From Pycnococcus provasolii (taxonomy: Eukaryota; Chlorophyta; Pseudoscourfieldiophyceae; Pseudoscourfieldiales): a stretch of 64,000 nt of DNA. Location of the stretch: assembly GCA_049487715.1 (NCBI GenBank), contig CP150568.1, positions 496,001-560,000 on the forward strand, in the 5' to 3' direction. Each line of letters starts with the position of its first letter. Position 1 is the first letter of the stretch. Below are positions 29,147-39,421 of this stretch, piece after piece. Position numbers and translations under genes: made by a program. Under the pieces are notes generated by a model that saw nothing but the letters and a program-made list of their open reading frames with translations, searched no databases and was not told the DNA's origin.

Positions 29147-31390
29147 ATGCCTCCGCCGATGCCTCCGCCGATGCCTGGCGAGGACTGTGTCTGCTCCCAT
29201 TCCCATTCTATGGCGTCTTCTTGGGACCCTTCATCTTCGCATTCATCTTTGACGGAATACCTTCTCAAGAGAGAGCTTGGTGGTGCTCGGGGTGCCTCCT
29301 CCTCGTCTCGGGTACCTTATGGGTCTGCGGGGGTACCTTATGGCCTAGCTTATGCTCGTGCTCGTGCCGTTTTGCCGTTTGTGTTTGGGTCCTCCTTGGG
29401 GGGTACGCCGGTTGTTATCAGGTTAAGTGGGGCGCCTTGCGGGTTCGTGGCAAGTAAAGGGGCGTCGACACCTGCACCCTCGATGCAGGCTGCAGCACCG
29501 ACGCAGACGCAGACGCTGGGGGCTGGGCGCAACGTAAATGCGGGAGCAGCGGGGCCGACTCTCACGATCCAGCAGCAGCCGGTGCGAAACGTCCAACAAC
29601 CCACGCTCCAACAAACAGCTGCTGTGGGTGCTCAAACGCAAACGACGAGAGACGTGCAAGCGAACGCCGTCACAGCAAATGCGAACGGAGACAACGCCGC
29701 GACACCGACGCAGACCATTACAATGCCAGCCGCGAACAGAAACCAAAACGGTACCATCACAACCACAAATCAACAGCAACAAACGGAAGGCGTGCTGCTG
29801 CAGACGACGACACAACAAACGCAAACACTGCGAAACGCACCACCAACCGTCATACCACTGCCGCCAACGCCGACACCGCCGATACTACAAACGCTCGTCG
29901 ACTGGTCGAACGCCATGGTGCTTGCGGGTTTCACAACCGACGGAAAGTACTTAGTCGCGCACACAGCAGGATCAACCAACAACGCAGGTGCCACAATAGC
30001 CCTGTATGAATACATCGGTGGGTCGTGGTCAGGAACCAACACAACTCAAAAGTCAGACAACGACGACGACGACGACGACGACGAAACAAGCAGCATGCCA
30101 AAAGATTGGAGGCACCACTTCCACGAGCCGATGTGGTCGCCACTCAAACTGACGAAAACGCCACGCGCATCCATCGTCCCCGACTTCTGCCTCAGCTTCC
30201 ACGGAGAGCGAGTCATGCTTTTCGCTGTGTCGTCGCCTGCTGTCGCCGGGCACTACGACTACCTCGACGCGAACGCGGATGCAACATTCGAGCGCATGGG
30301 CGCGTCGCTGCCGCTCGCAGATGTGCCATCTATGGACTACGAGATTGTCAGCGTGCGCATCGACGAAGAATGCGGGGGGCGTGTCGTCTCGCGCGTCGTC
30401 TTCCGCAACGATTTTCTGCGCCTTGGAGGAGGCGCGGTGGCAGCCGCGGTGGGAGCAGCTACGTCGTACGGGAACGTTGTCGTCATACCCAGCCTGAGGC
30501 ACCAGTGCGTTACGCACATCAACGTGCGATCGGACGGGACGATGCACGTCTGCCGAAGGTACGGATGGCTGATGAATGCGCTCGAAGATGACGAGGAGGT
30601 GGCGGCGTGCGTTCATGGACCGTTGTCGGCAACCTCTCATAGGCCGCTAGGCGGAGTAAGGCAGCGGCTTCTCTCGCACATCTTCCAAGCCATGCACGGC
30701 GCATCAGCGCCAAAGCAGCGCGGATGGGAACGAACGTGCAGTCACGCGTCGTTCGAAATTCTCAACAATTTGTGGCTTTACGGCGCATCACCGCTTGATC
30801 GAGATCGCGACGTTCTACGCGTCGTGGCGAGGGACGTCGTGACAACAGCGGCGAAGATGCGAACGCTGTCCGCAGATTCAGCAACCGGATTTGTTGTCGT
30901 ATTCGAACACACCACCTGCCGCGTTCTCGACGTGCGGCGCGCGGACGATGCATCGTGGTGCGAAGCGTGGTGGTCAAATCCACCTGGCGTCGTCGATGCC
31001 TCGGCTCCGCTGGTTTCGCGGTACGCTCGCTCGCGTGGTGCAAATGCAGCTGCTGGACCCACGCCCCCTCCGGGCGTTTCGACCACCGCCTCCTCGCTCG
31101 TGCTGGAGCCCGCGCGCGCAGCCACGACGGCAGCGAGCAGCGCGCGACAGCGCGCACGGCGGCTGCACCACACGTCGATGCTTGCGCTCGCGATGACGAA
31201 CCCGTCGCCGAACCCTTTGGTGGACGCGCGTCTCGTCAGGCACGATGCTCGCAGTGCGACGTGGCGCACACGTTCCCCACCGTACGAGCACCTGTTCAGC
31301 TTGCCGAGCGACCTTGCGCTCATCTTCCACCCCGAGCTTCCGCTCGTCGTGGGCGTGAAGGCGGACGGCAGCGTGTACTTGATTGTGTAA
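29147..31390 (+). CDS. DET1: DET1-like protein
   Basis: DET1 works with DDB1 and COP10 in a CUL4 ubiquitin ligase that represses light-responsive genes in plants. The 747-residue protein has a long N-terminal extension (about 260 residues, Gln/Thr/Asn-rich). DET1-like segments follow in order: AGFTTDGKYLVAH with ALYEYIGG (the F-x-PDGRYLI and LxxYxY entry); DFCLSFHGERVMLFAVSS; MDYEIVSVRIDEECGGRVVS; VVVIPSLRHQCVTHINVRSDG; a Y/GW segment with acidic run; GVRQRLLSHIF; GFVVVFEHTTCRVLDV; and the end LALIFHPELPLVVGV (DET1 ends FxFHPxxPFAISV). Assigned by ordered motif recall; sequence divergence is high. An Asp run lies near residue 305. Confidence 0.68.
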   Translation: MPPPMPPPMPGEDCVCSHSHSMASSWDPSSSHSSLTEYLLKRELGGARGASSSSRVPYGSAGVPYGLAYARARAVLPFVFGSSLGGTPVVIRLSGAPCGFVASKGASTPAPSMQAAAPTQTQTLGAGRNVNAGAAGPTLTIQQQPVRNVQQPTLQQTAAVGAQTQTTRDVQANAVTANANGDNAATPTQTITMPAANRNQNGTITTTNQQQQTEGVLLQTTTQQTQTLRNAPPTVIPLPPTPTPPILQTLVDWSNAMVLAGFTTDGKYLVAHTAGSTNNAGATIALYEYIGGSWSGTNTTQKSDNDDDDDDDETSSMPKDWRHHFHEPMWSPLKLTKTPRASIVPDFCLSFHGERVMLFAVSSPAVAGHYDYLDANADATFERMGASLPLADVPSMDYEIVSVRIDEECGGRVVSRVVFRNDFLRLGGGAVAAAVGAATSYGNVVVIPSLRHQCVTHINVRSDGTMHVCRRYGWLMNALEDDEEVAACVHGPLSATSHRPLGGVRQRLLSHIFQAMHGASAPKQRGWERTCSHASFEILNNLWLYGASPLDRDRDVLRVVARDVVTTAAKMRTLSADSATGFVVVFEHTTCRVLDVRRADDASWCEAWWSNPPGVVDASAPLVSRYARSRGANAAAGPTPPPGVSTTASSLVLEPARAATTAASSARQRARRLHHTSMLALAMTNPSPNPLVDARLVRHDARSATWRTRSPPYEHLFSLPSDLALIFHPELPLVVGVKADGSVYLIV

Positions 31391-31666
31391 AGTACATAAA
31401 CATGTATATCTTTTTTGTAAACCTTTAGCTAGTCTAAGGTAAGAAACGAGGTACTGTACAGTAGTCGTCACACAGGGTCCAGGGGAGGGCTGGCCGCCTG
31501 GTGGTGCCTGGAAACCTGAGATATTGTTTTTCCCTCTACGATAGTAGGGGTGGGGAATCCTTCGTGATGCCACGAGAATCGTCTAAGATTACGGCTAGTT
31601 CCTACCAGGTGAGGAGGGAGGTGTGGAGGTCCTCTCTGGTTGGCGTTTTGCCACACCGTGCTCGTG
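31391..31666. other. spacer between DET1-like and transporter genes
   Basis: 276 bp between two plus-strand genes. I see no further feature in it. Confidence 0.5.
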
Positions 31667-32797
31667 ATGGCGGGCTTGCCTCACGACGGAACGGCCTCGG
31701 GTGATCCGGTACCATCGACTTCGATGTCGGCGCCGCCGCTCCACGTCGTGCACCTCGGCCTCCTCACCACGCAAGTCATCAACGCGCTCTACAACGTGCT
31801 CATGCAGTACCTCGTCTCTCCCGCCGTCTCCATCACGCCGCTCGTCTTCTGCGCGTACCGCGACGTTCTCGCCTGGCCGCTTCTCCTCGCGGCGTGCACG
31901 TGGACTCTGCCGAGGTGGAGCTCGTCTTCGTCAGCCGCCTTGTCGAAACCGTATGTGCCTTCCCTCCTCCTTCCCGCAGACAAACGCGAGTGGCCGCAAC
32001 TTGCCCTGCAAGCGCTACTCGGCGTGTTCTGCAACCAGCTCTTCTTCTTGTATGGCGTGCAGCTCACGGACGCGACGACCGCGGCAATCGTGAACCTGTC
32101 GCTTCCCATCTTCACCGCCTCGCTTGCCGTGTGTATGGGTGTCGAGGTGCCACGCTGGCGAACAGCCGCAGGAATCGCGCTCGCCGTGGCGGGTGCGGCG
32201 GTACTTAAACTCGGAGCAGGGTCGTCGTCATCACCGGCGTCGAGCTCGTCGCGTTCGCTGGCGTTGAATACCGCAGGAATCACCGTGCTGCTTCTCGGTG
32301 CTCTTGCGTCCGCCGTTTACCTGCTGTTGCAAGCAAGCATGTTAAAGCGCCACCCTGCTCTGCTCGTAACGACGTGGGAGGTACGACACGCGCTGCTGTC
32401 TTGTGTGCGCACGGCAAAACATTGACTCTAACAACACCACACCACACCACACAACACGTTGCAGTACCTCGTCGGCGCAGCGCTCGTAAGCGTCGCGGCC
32501 TTGTTGTACACGCCGCTAGACGGGCTCGTGCTTTCCAAGGCTGCGTTACCTGCGCTCGTATTTAGCGTCGTGGGTAACAGCTGCATGAAGTACTTCTTGC
32601 AGGCGTTGTGCAACAAGCACGCAGGCTCGGTGGTGACAACTGTTTGGAGTACGCTGTGCCCGGCGTTGACAGCCGCGTTGAGTGTGATGATGCTTGGCGC
32701 CGAGCTGAGCTGGAGTCACGTCGGCGCCTTACCTGTAGCCGCCGGAGCTTATCTTGTGACCGCCGCGCGCACGTCTCACCACGACCAGCAGCGGTAA
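31667..32797 (+). CDS. DMT-superfamily (EamA/WAT1-type) transporter
   Basis: Multi-pass membrane carrier for a small metabolite; substrate not predictable. Exons 31667-32380 and 32465-32797 give 348 residues. Two EamA repeats of about five helices each are seen. The first runs from HLGLLTTQVINALYNVLMQ through QALLGVFCNQLFFLYGVQLT and TTAAIVNLSLPIFTASLAV. The second runs from ITVLLLGALASAVYLLLQAS across the intron to LPALVFSVVGNSCMKYFLQA and WSTLCPALTAALSVMMLGAEL. The join TTWE/YLVG restores a normal fourth-to-fifth helix order. The frame before 31667 has no ATG. A Ser-rich loop links the halves. Confidence 0.82.
32381..32464 (+). other. intron of the DMT transporter gene
   Basis: 84 bp, phase 0, donor GTACGA, acceptor TTGCAG, branch-like CTCTAAC about 40-50 bp before the acceptor. 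Confidence 0.85.
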
Positions 32798-33145
32798 GTA
32801 ATGTTTGTAATGATACATAACAAATAACAAATTTAAACACCAACCCTTACAAGCCAAATCGTCCATTTTAAAACCCTTCCACCCACCGCTAGTCGAAAAA
32901 CATTATCTGAAAATGACGGGCAGGACTTGCGCATCATTTTGCAAACTTCACCTTTTTTTTCCGTTATAAAAATAATGACGTTTTTGGTCGACCAATAGTG
33001 AGGTGAAATAAAAATGGCGCCCACCTAAAAAGTTACCGGAGCGGGATCCCACACGGACTTTTTTTTCTTGACATTTTATTTTCTCGGAAAATTGCAAATA
33101 CGGTTCCAAGAAAAGTGCAAACCGATCAATATATATTACTTTATT
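32798..33145. other. convergent spacer
   Basis: AT-rich 3' flank shared by the transporter and the hydrolase. No ORF or repeat stands out. Confidence 0.5.
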
Positions 33146-34048
33146 TTACAAAGTCGACGTGATGCGCTCAACGATGAGCATTCCAATCTCGTGTGCGGTT
33201 CTTGGACTGTTGAAGTGCCCAAGTCCTGGAAGCACTTGCGTCACGGCGTGCGCTTCACCACCCGGGAACGCTCGAATCGCCTTGTGCATAAGTTCCGCGT
33301 TCGTGAACTCGTCGTGCTCGGGTGTGAAAACGAAGAGCGGGATTTGCTCGGACGCGGACGTCTTAACGGCCTGCTCGAGGAAGCGTATCGTTCGCGCGAT
33401 GGGCGCGAATAAGGCGCAGCTGGAGCCGCTGAGCATGGGAAATCCAAGCAATGTTATGCTGAGAATACTCGCTCTTTCGACAGACGCGAGCATTGCGTTC
33501 ACGGATCCTGCGACGTGACATGCGCCCCAACTGTATCCAACGACGTGCCATCGACGTGGCAGGCTGACTTCTTCGTCGCAATCGTCCCATACGATCTTGT
33601 CGTCCGTTTGCGCGGTTTTGCACAGGCTTGCAAGCACGCGCGCGACGTCGTTCATGTCCGCGCCACATCCGACCAAACTCGATCGTCCTTTGCTTCTTCC
33701 GACTCCTCTTTGTTGGTATGTGGCGACGGCTTGAAATCTGTTCGACTGCACGGCTGCCGTAACGATACCTGCAACGGTGACATCGTTCGCGGAACCACCA
33801 AGCCACGGGTGCGGGTGGAGCACGAGTAGGCCACACCCCCCTGTGTCCACACGTGGAGATGTACTTGAACGTTCCCCAAAGCTCTCTGTGGAGATGTCAA
33901 CGGAGGAGTACACGGCAACTTCCAGCGAAGGCGATGAAGAAGAACCTAAGGGAAATAAGGGAGATGGGCGGACGGATGTCACCAAGCCGGCGAACTTGCG
34001 AACGTGATTTCGATTGTTTCCTGTGAAGGCGTGGATGGTGGACGCCAT
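33146..34048 (-). CDS. alpha/beta hydrolase
   Basis: 300-residue serine hydrolase of unknown substrate. The beta-strand and oxyanion region reads LLVLHPHPWLGGS. QQRGVGRSKG follows. The nucleophile elbow is GYSWG (Ser near residue 170). The acid is likely the Asp of FTPEHDEFT and the His that of LPGLGHF near the C-terminus. The HPHP-x-x-GG opening is shared with a broad group of bacterial and plant hydrolases annotated as dienelactone- or CocE-like. N-terminal 30 residues are basic and could target an organelle. ATG start, single exon. Confidence 0.85.
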   Translation of the reverse strand: MASTIHAFTGNNRNHVRKFAGLVTSVRPSPLFPLGSSSSPSLEVAVYSSVDISTESFGERSSTSPRVDTGGCGLLVLHPHPWLGGSANDVTVAGIVTAAVQSNRFQAVATYQQRGVGRSKGRSSLVGCGADMNDVARVLASLCKTAQTDDKIVWDDCDEEVSLPRRWHVVGYSWGACHVAGSVNAMLASVERASILSITLLGFPMLSGSSCALFAPIARTIRFLEQAVKTSASEQIPLFVFTPEHDEFTNAELMHKAIRAFPGGEAHAVTQVLPGLGHFNSPRTAHEIGMLIVERITSTL

Positions 34049-34191
34049 AGTTTTTATATTATATTATATTGCCCCCCGCGGTATGGGAAAATGGGAAAAA
34101 GGGACAATGCGAAAAATGGGGATGAAATGGCGAACTAAATAAGTGGCGTCTGTCGTCCTCTCCTTTATGTTACACGCTGTTTTTGTTTAGA

Positions 34192-34530
34192 TTAGATTTG
34201 CCCTCCCATTCTCTTGACTTGCTCGACAATCGCCTTGAAGCTGTACGGCTCGTTCCTCGCCAAGTCCGCGAGAGACTTTCGGTCGAGGTTGCTGTTGACT
34301 TGCTTCTGCAACGAGAACATGAACTTCGAGTATGCGACGTCGTACTGGCGCGTCGCGGCGTTGATGGTTTCGATCCACCTCGTCCTCGCGGTTCTCTTCT
34401 TGGTTCTTCTGTCACGGTACGAGAACGCAAGCGCCCGTTCCACGGCGGGCAACGTGATCCTGTAGCAGTTCTTGCGCCGCCCGTAGAAGCCCTTCGCCAT
34501 CTCGAACACGCGCTTGCGGTTGATGGGCAT
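34192..34530 (-). CDS. MRPL20: mitochondrial ribosomal protein bL20m
   Basis: 112 residues, the usual size of bL20, a large-subunit assembly protein that binds 23S-type rRNA. It reads MPINRKRVFEMAKGF, GRRKNCYRI, ALAFSYRDRRTKKRTARTRW, then NSNLDRKSLADLARNEPYSF and VKRMGGQ. The SYRDRR-KKR and EPYSFKA forms resemble plant mitochondrial rather than plastid L20. The ATG at 34530 starts exactly where family proteins start; the 65 open codons upstream are hydrophobic noise. Confidence 0.92.
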   Translation of the reverse strand: MPINRKRVFEMAKGFYGRRKNCYRITLPAVERALAFSYRDRRTKKRTARTRWIETINAATRQYDVAYSKFMFSLQKQVNSNLDRKSLADLARNEPYSFKAIVEQVKRMGGQI

Positions 34531-34779
34531 GATATGATATGATATTCTATTGGAAAACGAATCAAACACACAAAAAAAAGGATCAGTTGTCAATGTCACA
34601 GAGAGACAGCAACTGGATTTGTTGGGAGAGAAGAGAAGACACAGCGGACACAGCGGCAAGGTTGAAAAATAAAAGGTTGAAAAATAAAATGACGCGAGTG
34701 TTGCCGTCCCCAACGGCAAATCCATCCCCTAATCATACAAATCAATCCCCTAATCATTCAAATCACCTTTTTGAACCGT

Positions 34780-35345
34780 TTGTCACGTCTTGACCTGCCG
34801 CCATCACATGGCATCACATCAAGACGTTTCAAGACGTGCTCGCGCGCTTTCTGACGCGCTTGGCTCACGGCGCGCTGGCGGCGCGCCCTACTTTTCTGAC
34901 CCTAGTAATAAGATCATTCTACTTTCTTGATTAACTTTCCCTTCACGCCAAGACAGGTGTAGGAGGCAAGAGAATTTCGACTACTTCAGAAAGAGTAAGG
35001 GTAGATGTAGTTCCATCAGTCCATTTGAGCTGAAATTTAGAAGTAGCAGAAGAGTAAGAAAGAACTTGACCAGCCATATAAACGGCCTCATTATCAACAT
35101 CCCTGATGGAACGAGCCACTGCCCGTAGGTTGTGGTGTGTGTTCTTGGTGTGTGCCCCCGGCACCGGTGTCACCTTCAGACGCCATAGGTTGTGGTCGAG
35201 TGAAAGTAAGTAAAAAGTCAAGAATGACGTTACAAAGAAGGTGAAAGTAAAGCGCGCGCCGCCAGCGCGCCGCCAATTGAGCGCGTCAGTCAATCAGCGC
35301 CAATCACATCAAATCACCATAAAAAGAACGTCTTGAGCAATTATT
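34780..35345. mobile_element. candidate inverted-repeat (MITE-like) element
   Basis: Imperfect inverted repeats flank about 400 bp. The core arm CGGCGCGCTGGCGGCGCGCC (34868-34887) is matched in reverse at about 35253-35272. Outside it, TGACGCGCT and CAAGACGTT recur on both sides. Exact ends and target duplication were not resolved. Confidence 0.45.
34943..35158 (-). pseudogene. Tudor-like ORF fragment within the inverted-repeat element
   Basis: The minus-strand frame reads about 70 plausible residues (VYMAGQVLSYSSATSKFQLK then WTDGTTSTLTLSEVVEIL). The pattern, a small beta-barrel with an acidic/aromatic motif, recalls the Tudor-like module seen inside the Copia polyprotein at 3016-7282. It may be a retroelement scrap. 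No start codon belongs to it. Confidence 0.3.
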
Positions 35346-35441
35346 CCAAAAGGGGAGATTATAGTGGGCTGTCTGTCTTCCACTATAAACATATCACGTC
35401 CTGAAAGTCAAGACGTTTTTCTCCCAAATCAAACCCACAAA

Positions 35442-36790
35442 TCAAATCTCCAGTGGGGGTTTCACCAAAACAAACCCCCAATCGATTCGCCCCGGTCCGT
35501 CGTCGACATGCGTAGCGATCACTACGAGGTTGCCGTCTGCTAAGTTTCCACGGAAGAAGATGCACGGATCTGAGTCCGAGCGTTGATACTCCAGCAGAAG
35601 GGTTTGCTCCAAGTGCAACCAGAAGCTCCTTCCTGCGTCGCTCTGTCCGTAGAGTACTCGCAGAAGCAAGAGTGCGTCCGTGGTACCATCCCAGTAGCCA
35701 GTGGGCTGAGATATCACGCAGCGTCGCTGTGCTGGCGTCGATGCGAATGCGTTGCCGATGTCGAAGCAAGCAGAGTGTTTGAAGACGCCTTGTCCGAGCA
35801 AGCTGATGAGCATACGTAGCATTGGCAAGCTCACCATTGCAGAGTACTTTGAGAATTCATGCACTTCTCGGTCGCCCCTCACACAGAACCTGCTACGGCA
35901 CTGCTTGATTGTACCGTCAGGATTTAGTTTGTACCTGTACGCCCATGTGACTGGAAGTGGTCGCTCCCCTCGCAATAGCTCGTGCTGATGTATCCGCACG
36001 AAGCATCCCATCGCGTAGAGGTTGTCAATTTCTTCCATCTCTCCGTCGATGAACCACTGCGCATGAGGGCCTGCCAACATCTCTGCTCGCGTCTTTGGAT
36101 CTTTCAGGTGTAGTCCGATCTCCTGCGTGAGCTTGTCCATTTTGAGGATATCAAATTTGGCTCCTTCCTCGCAGTGCTTCGCCATGAGGATGTTGACAGC
36201 TAGTCCTTTCTCAAGCGTAGTAGCGTGTTTCGTCTTCGCCAGTTCTCCGTTGAGTATCTTATCCGCATTCAGCTTGACATGCTGCGATGACGAAATGATC
36301 TTCCCTGGTCCTTGGTAGATCAGAGCTCCGGGTTCTGCCGTGATGCGCTCATCATCGATTCCGACGTATAGGCCAGGCGTGCTCTTGGGCATGTGCTTCC
36401 CACCTCGGTTGTCAGGGTGAAGCCACATCATTGCATCGCAGCCGTAGATTCCCAAGGTATCGGACGTTGGCACTATGCCAGTGAGCATCGTCAGAGGTCG
36501 CTGCCAATCCACAGCTTTTCGTCGCACGCGGTTGAGAACTTGCCCCGCATGTCGAATTGCCAATGCGGCGTGAGTGAGGTAGTCTAGTCCAGCTGCATGG
36601 CACCAGCTTAGCGCCATCGCCTTCATGAGCTTGATGTGTACCTCCGCAAGTCCGGCCTGATGATGATCATAGTTGGTGCTCGGCTCGATGAGGATGTCTT
36701 TGGAAGTGATGAAGTCCCTCGAACTTTGGCTCAGAAATTCGCTGCCTCGGTCGAAGCGGATCGAGTACTCGACACCGCCTCACTGTTGCA
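35442..36790 (-). pseudogene. truncated Ty1/Copia pol fragment
   Basis: One open frame with no valid 5' or 3' end. The upstream edge near 36785 lies inside the integrase (RFDRGSEFLS with the second Asp, HHQAGLAEVHIK with the Glu). RT follows (VTWAYRYKL, SRFCVRGDREVHEF, ACFDIGNAFASTPAQRR, VLYGQSDAGRSFWLHLEQ) and ends right after the THVDD catalytic motif. The same module order as the 3-7 kb Copia copy, but clearly diverged in sequence, so a different lineage. The ATG-initiated part starts at 36626. Nothing recognisable of Gag, protease or RNase H remains. Confidence 0.85.
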
Positions 36791-37213
36791 CACACAGGCT
36801 CTGTCTGTCTGTCTCTCGCTGTGCAACGCGGCGTCCCTCCTCATCCCCTGATGGAAATCCATCATCCACCGATCACGTGACTTGGTCCAAATTGCCCAAT
36901 CAAGCGATCACGTGACCGTGCTGCGCTCCCATTGTCGTCAGCCACTGAGCGAATTCCACTACGGGTAAAGGTTTCCAGCGCTTGGATGGATGGATTCGCC
37001 AAGATTCGTTCGTTTGTTGCAGGCCTAACGCGTTGCACTTGACGATCAACGCGGCAGCGATCCGCATCATCCATCTCGATGGACTACCGTTTTATTTACC
37101 TCCTACATTCAACAAAAAAATGGGACGGACTTACAGGGCCGTTCAAGCGCGATTGGGATCCCTTCGTTGGTCGCAATGCTCGGCCCAGCCCCTCTGTTGG
37201 CTTTGTCCCTGAC

Positions 37214-39421
37214 CTATCTCTGCCTCTTCTGCCCTCTCTTCTGCCTTCGTCCGTCCCGCGGCCTCTGCCCTCCTTCGCTTGTCTGACAGGCACCTGGGGC
37301 AACGCCCTCCTGCACATTCAAACGGGCAAGAGCCGCGGCCGCGGCCATGTCGTCGTCGTCGTCGTCGTCGTCGTCGCTCAGGTCAGCAAGGAGGTCGCGT
37401 GCCCTTGCCGATAGCTCAGCGCGATGACGTGGTGATGAGGGCGGTGAAGCAAGACGAGGTTGAGGCGGCAGCGCTTGTGCCGGGGCAGGTGCGCGCGGGG
37501 CAACCGGCTCGCCGAGAAGACGCGCCATTGCGTCGTCGTACTGCCACGTCATATCCGGCATCGTCGGTGAAGGTGGTGGAGCAGCTTGATCCGACGGCGG
37601 TGGAGGAGGAGGCGGAGCAGCTTGAGGCGGAAGCGGCGGCGGAGGAGGCGGAGCAGCTTGATCCGACGGCGGTGGAGGAGGAGGCGGAGCAGCTTGAGGC
37701 GGAAGCGGCGGCGGAGGAGGCGGAGCAGCTTGATCCGACGGCGGTGGAGGAGGAGGCGGAGCAGCTTGATCCGACGGCGGTGGAGGAGGAGGCGGAGCAG
37801 CTTGATCCGACGGCGGTGGAGGAGGAGGCGGACCAGCTTGATCCGACACCGGTGGAAGAGGAGGCGGTAGAGCTTGAGCCACGAGCGAAGTTCCTGCAAG
37901 ATCGTCGTCATCATCGTCGCCACTATCCTCTTCCTCGTCGACACCGACGTGGTTGCGGCCATCATCGCTGCTCGGATACTCGTCGTCAAGCTCGTCGAGA
38001 TTGCTGCCGGCATCGTCTTCTTCGTCGCCAGCTTGAGCGAGTGCCCCATCATCTCCTTCGCCGTCGTCGTCAAGCACGACCGTCTGCACGTTTGCCGTGA
38101 TGTTCCGCCGCGACAGCTCCCGCGAAGTGCGCTCGTGCACTAGCCCACGTGGCACGGTGTAGTTGTTGCCACCGTCATCTGCGAAGATCAAGTGTAGCAA
38201 CTCTCGCTTCAACTTCCACAGATCACACAATTTTTCCTCGGGATAATTGTTATATTCATCTTCGACAATCTGCGCAAGTTCCTCCTCGTCGAAGGTCTTA
38301 GTCTTTTTCGAGACTTTCGCGCCGAGGCTATTGAAGAAAGCCAAGTCGTTCACGTTTGTGTCAGGCGAGCGCGGTGGTTGTTCGATGGTGACGATGCGCG
38401 GACCTCCCGCTGCCGGCGGCTCTCCGGCGGCCTTGAGGATGTCGGCGTTGCCCTTCTTAACGTGCGGCGTGGCGTTATCTTGCTGCACGGTGACGCAAGT
38501 TGCCCAAGGCATCTTCTCGCGTATGGCCGCAAAGACTTTGTCCTTCATGAACTCGGCGTATCGCGTGCCGTTCATGGTCACGTCTTTCTGGTACGCGTCA
38601 CCCTTCTTCCGCTTTTTCGACGTGCGCTTCGCCACCGTAGTCTCCGATACTCTCCAAATCCCCACCAGGCCGTTGAACCCATGCTCCGGCCGCGGCTTGG
38701 CGACCGCGCACAAGAACATTACCTTGCTGATGTGCCGCTTCGACGACTTGATCGGCTTTCTTCTCGCGATGCGACCAGGCAGAATTTTAAGACGCCTTTT
38801 GTTATCCCACACATAGAACCACTTCTCATCTACGTCGACCCAATCATCATATGTGACATTTTGTGACACATGGTCTTCAGCCCAATTCTTTCTAGCCTCT
38901 CGGTGATCCTCTGTAAGAAAAGGTTTCGTTCGTTTATACACAAGCCTAACCTTGAGCCGCTTTCTCAGTGTATTGTACACAGTGCCAATTGAAACATACA
39001 AAGGCTTCCCCTCGCCGTCCATGAGTGGAGAATCTGTCTTGATCCAATCAGCAATTTCAGCGTAGGTCATGTCGTCGTCCTCCTTTTCGAGCTTTGCCTT
39101 GATGATGTCCATGTGCTCGTCGGTGAGCGTGAACTTGCGTCCACTTCCGCGGCGTCTCTTCAGTGTCTTATTCTTATAGTACCTCTCCCATATATTTCTG
39201 GGCACATTCTTGCTCACGTTGTAGTTCTTGATGATGTCTGCGTGAGACATTGCTTCTCCATTAGTGAGCACGTACTTTTGGTAGTCCAGCATCATGGCTA
39301 CCCTCTCATCGTCCGAAAGTTGTCGTTTTTTAGGAAGGTACTTGCGCTTGCGCGCGGTCGTAGTAGGCGCCACGGCAGGTGCCGGTGACGCGGCGACATT
39401 GGTGATGTCCGTCAAAACCAT
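37214..39421 (-). CDS. mariner-like transposase with proline-rich tail
   Basis: 735 residues from the first ATG. An N-terminal basic region and helix-turn-helix-type DNA-binding segment (NYNVSKNVPRNIWERYY, GSGRKFTLTDEH, about residues 30-165) lead into the DDD catalytic core. First Asp in VDVDEKWFY (about 198), second in QQDNATPHV (about 315), third in SPDTNVNDLAFFNSL (about 354). The 38-residue spacing is near the DD39D of plant mariner-like elements. After about residue 430 comes an acidic block, then tandem PPPPPPSDQAAP-type repeats (about 520-650) and a final Asp run with a basic end. This tail is unusual for transposases. A CCCACAG sequence just before the ATG resembles a splice acceptor, so a 5' exon is possible. 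Confidence 0.88.
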   Translation of the reverse strand: MVLTDITNVAASPAPAVAPTTTARKRKYLPKKRQLSDDERVAMMLDYQKYVLTNGEAMSHADIIKNYNVSKNVPRNIWERYYKNKTLKRRRGSGRKFTLTDEHMDIIKAKLEKEDDDMTYAEIADWIKTDSPLMDGEGKPLYVSIGTVYNTLRKRLKVRLVYKRTKPFLTEDHREARKNWAEDHVSQNVTYDDWVDVDEKWFYVWDNKRRLKILPGRIARRKPIKSSKRHISKVMFLCAVAKPRPEHGFNGLVGIWRVSETTVAKRTSKKRKKGDAYQKDVTMNGTRYAEFMKDKVFAAIREKMPWATCVTVQQDNATPHVKKGNADILKAAGEPPAAGGPRIVTIEQPPRSPDTNVNDLAFFNSLGAKVSKKTKTFDEEELAQIVEDEYNNYPEEKLCDLWKLKRELLHLIFADDGGNNYTVPRGLVHERTSRELSRRNITANVQTVVLDDDGEGDDGALAQAGDEEDDAGSNLDELDDEYPSSDDGRNHVGVDEEEDSGDDDDDDLAGTSLVAQALPPPLPPVSDQAGPPPPPPPSDQAAPPPPPPPSDQAAPPPPPPPSDQAAPPPPPPLPPQAAPPPPPPPSDQAAPPPPPPLPPQAAPPPPPPPSDQAAPPPSPTMPDMTWQYDDAMARLLGEPVAPRAPAPAQALPPQPRLASPPSSPRHRAELSARARDLLADLSDDDDDDDDDMAAAAALARLNVQEGVAPGACQTSEGGQRPRDGRRQKRGQKRQR
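37570..37865. repeat. minisatellite encoding the transposase Pro-rich repeats
   Basis: Tandem GGCGGTGGAGGAGGAGGCGG-type units, each also holding AGCAGCTTGATCCGAC, in a higher-order pattern of two alternating unit types. Confidence 0.88.

Noticed and set aside
37279-38100. Glu/Ala-repeat frame on the plus strand
   Set aside because: Antisense of the minisatellite encoding the transposase proline repeats.
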